6,572 nt of DNA from Calditrichota bacterium (lineage in GTDB: Bacteria; Zhuqueibacterota; Zhuqueibacteria; Zhuqueibacterales; Geothermadaptataceae), in the NCBI GenBank assembly GCA_008501545.1, contig QQUM01000492.1, positions 1 to 6,572 on the forward strand, read 5' to 3'. The notes under the pieces are model-generated. The model saw only the letters and a list, made by a program, of their open reading frames with translations. It was not told where the DNA came from and made no database searches. Below, piece after piece: positions 5,603-6,572 of the stretch. The translations under genes were made by a program, and so were the position numbers. The stretch's first letter is position 1, and every line of letters starts with the position of its first letter.

Positions 5603-6572
5603 GACGAATCGCCCTGCTTTTGGGCGCCGTTGCAATTTTAGGCGCCCTGTCGATGGTATACAATCTTGGACAGGGATATACCGTTCCACAGGCAGGGCTG
5701 ATCGGTTTTATTGATGGACTGGTTTACACGTTTATTTTATTTATAATCCAGCGTATTTTAGGGAACCGCTTGCACGTTTTCAGCTCGCAACAACAATGGT
5801 TTTTGCGGGCTGTTTTTTATGCTATTGCTCTTGTCATGGGCTATATTGTAAGCGCTTTTGTAAAGTTCTATCCATTGCGTGAAAGTGGAATGAATTCCGA
5901 AGTCATTTCAAATTTTCTCTGGGATGCGCTGGTGCGATTCAGCGAAAATCCTCAACAGGAAAACGTGCTTTCTGAATTTGTTCCACCTGTTCTGCAACAG
6001 CTCGCGATTACATTTTTTATTCTGATATTTCTCATCAGCATTGCCAGTATGCTTGGAAGTTGGGTGGAGATTCGCTGGCAGGAGTCCCGCTTCCGGCAGG
6101 CACGGGAGCGGGCCGAATTGACCGCATTGCGTGCTCAAATGGAGCCGCACTTTCTTTTCAATACACTGAATACGATCACCAGTCTGGTGAAGCAGGATGC
6201 TGATAAAGCAGAGAATTTGCTTATCGAACTTAGCGAAATGCTGCGCTACCTTTTTCAAAATGCCAATACGGACCGTGTTGCATTGAAAGATGAATTGCAT
6301 TTTACCCGGCTCTTTGTGCATTTGCTGCAGGCGCGGTTTCCGCAGCATCTCAACGTGAATTGGGAAGTTGATGTTGTGGATGAAGAAAAATTTGTGCCGG
6401 CGTTTATGCTACAACCCCTTGTGGAAAATGCTGTTCGCCATGGATGGATCGATCAGTCAAAGCCGCTGGACATTGTGATCCGGCTTTTTCGTAAGGACGA
6501 TTTTTTCTGTTTGCAGGTCATCGATAATGGACAGGGTCTCGCTCCGGTGATGCAGGCAAAACATAAAACAAC
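5599..6572 (+). CDS. LytS/YehU-type sensor histidine kinase, 3' end missing
   Basis: The first 324 residues are present. Four probable membrane helices lie at about residues 4-23, 32-53, 69-90 and 133-153; basic residues at the N terminus and between helices 2 and 3 suggest both are cytoplasmic, leaving an outside loop of about 40 residues (91-132) as the likely sensing surface. A charged coiled-coil-like stretch (156-178) leads to the His_kinase (PF06580) box A-Q-M-E-P-H-F-L-F-N-T-L-N, with phospho-acceptor His184. The ATP-binding domain has the N box P-L-V-E-N-A-V-R-H-G (N277) and the G1 motif D-N-G-Q-G (309-313); the last part of the ATPase domain is cut off by the window end. The start ATG overlaps the preceding stop (ATGA). 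Such kinases normally work with a LytTR-type response regulator, expected just downstream. The missing C terminus prevents checking the G2 region. Confidence 0.93.
   Translation, partial: MRRIALLLGAVAILGALSMVYNLGQGYTVPQAGLIGFIDGLVYTFILFIIQRILGNRLHVFSSQQQWFLRAVFYAIALVMGYIVSAFVKFYPLRESGMNSEVISNFLWDALVRFSENPQQENVLSEFVPPVLQQLAITFFILIFLISIASMLGSWVEIRWQESRFRQARERAELTALRAQMEPHFLFNTLNTITSLVKQDADKAENLLIELSEMLRYLFQNANTDRVALKDELHFTRLFVHLLQARFPQHLNVNWEVDVVDEEKFVPAFMLQPLVENAVRHGWIDQSKPLDIVIRLFRKDDFFCLQVIDNGQGLAPVMQAKHKT

Noticed and set aside
5908..6348. Minus-strand 146-residue open frame inside the histidine kinase
   Set aside because: It lies antisense to the H-box region of a clear kinase, and its translation resembles no protein family.

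Overview
The window looks like chromosomal DNA from a Gram-negative, didermic, SD-using bacterium. Pointers are a lipoprotein with a clear lipobox, an exported beta-helix protein, a GWxTD-domain protein and a DUF6503-like lipoprotein, families I associate with Bacteroidota and neighbouring phyla (Ignavibacteria, Calditrichota, KSB1-type lineages). The strong AGGAGG/AAGGAG ribosome binding sites are unlike typical Bacteroidota, so a Calditrichota/Ignavibacteria-like source seems more likely; this is inference from gene content, not a database result. No tRNA, rRNA, CRISPR array, insertion sequence or phage gene is visible.

Layout. (1) Positions 1-1622, plus strand: the 3' part of a GWxTD-domain protein gene (its 5' end lies outside the window), then a four-helix membrane protein of unknown function 37 bases downstream with a perfect AGGAGG site. 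(2) Positions 1623-1865 are non-coding between convergent genes and lead into a two-part hairpin that probably acts as a bidirectional terminator. (3) Positions 1866-3083, minus strand: a GT-B (GT4-type) glycosyltransferase resembling those of the PEP-CTERM/XrtA systems, standing alone. (4) Positions 3084-3245: divergent intergenic region with several inverted repeats that can pair in mutually exclusive ways. (5) Positions 3246-4225, plus strand: a small two-helix membrane protein and a DUF6503-like lipoprotein, 17 bases apart, probably one transcript. (6) Positions 4226-4483: a 258-base leader with an inverted repeat over the lipoprotein stop codon, a possible promoter and a 50-base stretch lacking G. 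(7) Positions 4484-6572, plus strand: an exported bactofilin-like beta-helix protein with a multi-helix membrane domain, overlapping by four bases a LytS/YehU-type sensor histidine kinase that runs off the window end.

The most suggestive functional unit is the last pair. The stop/start overlap implies that the beta-helix membrane protein and the kinase are co-translated, so the envelope protein may be linked to a LytS/LytTR-type signalling pathway whose response regulator should lie just beyond the right edge. The remaining genes are mostly envelope or surface functions, but the sequence does not show that they work together.
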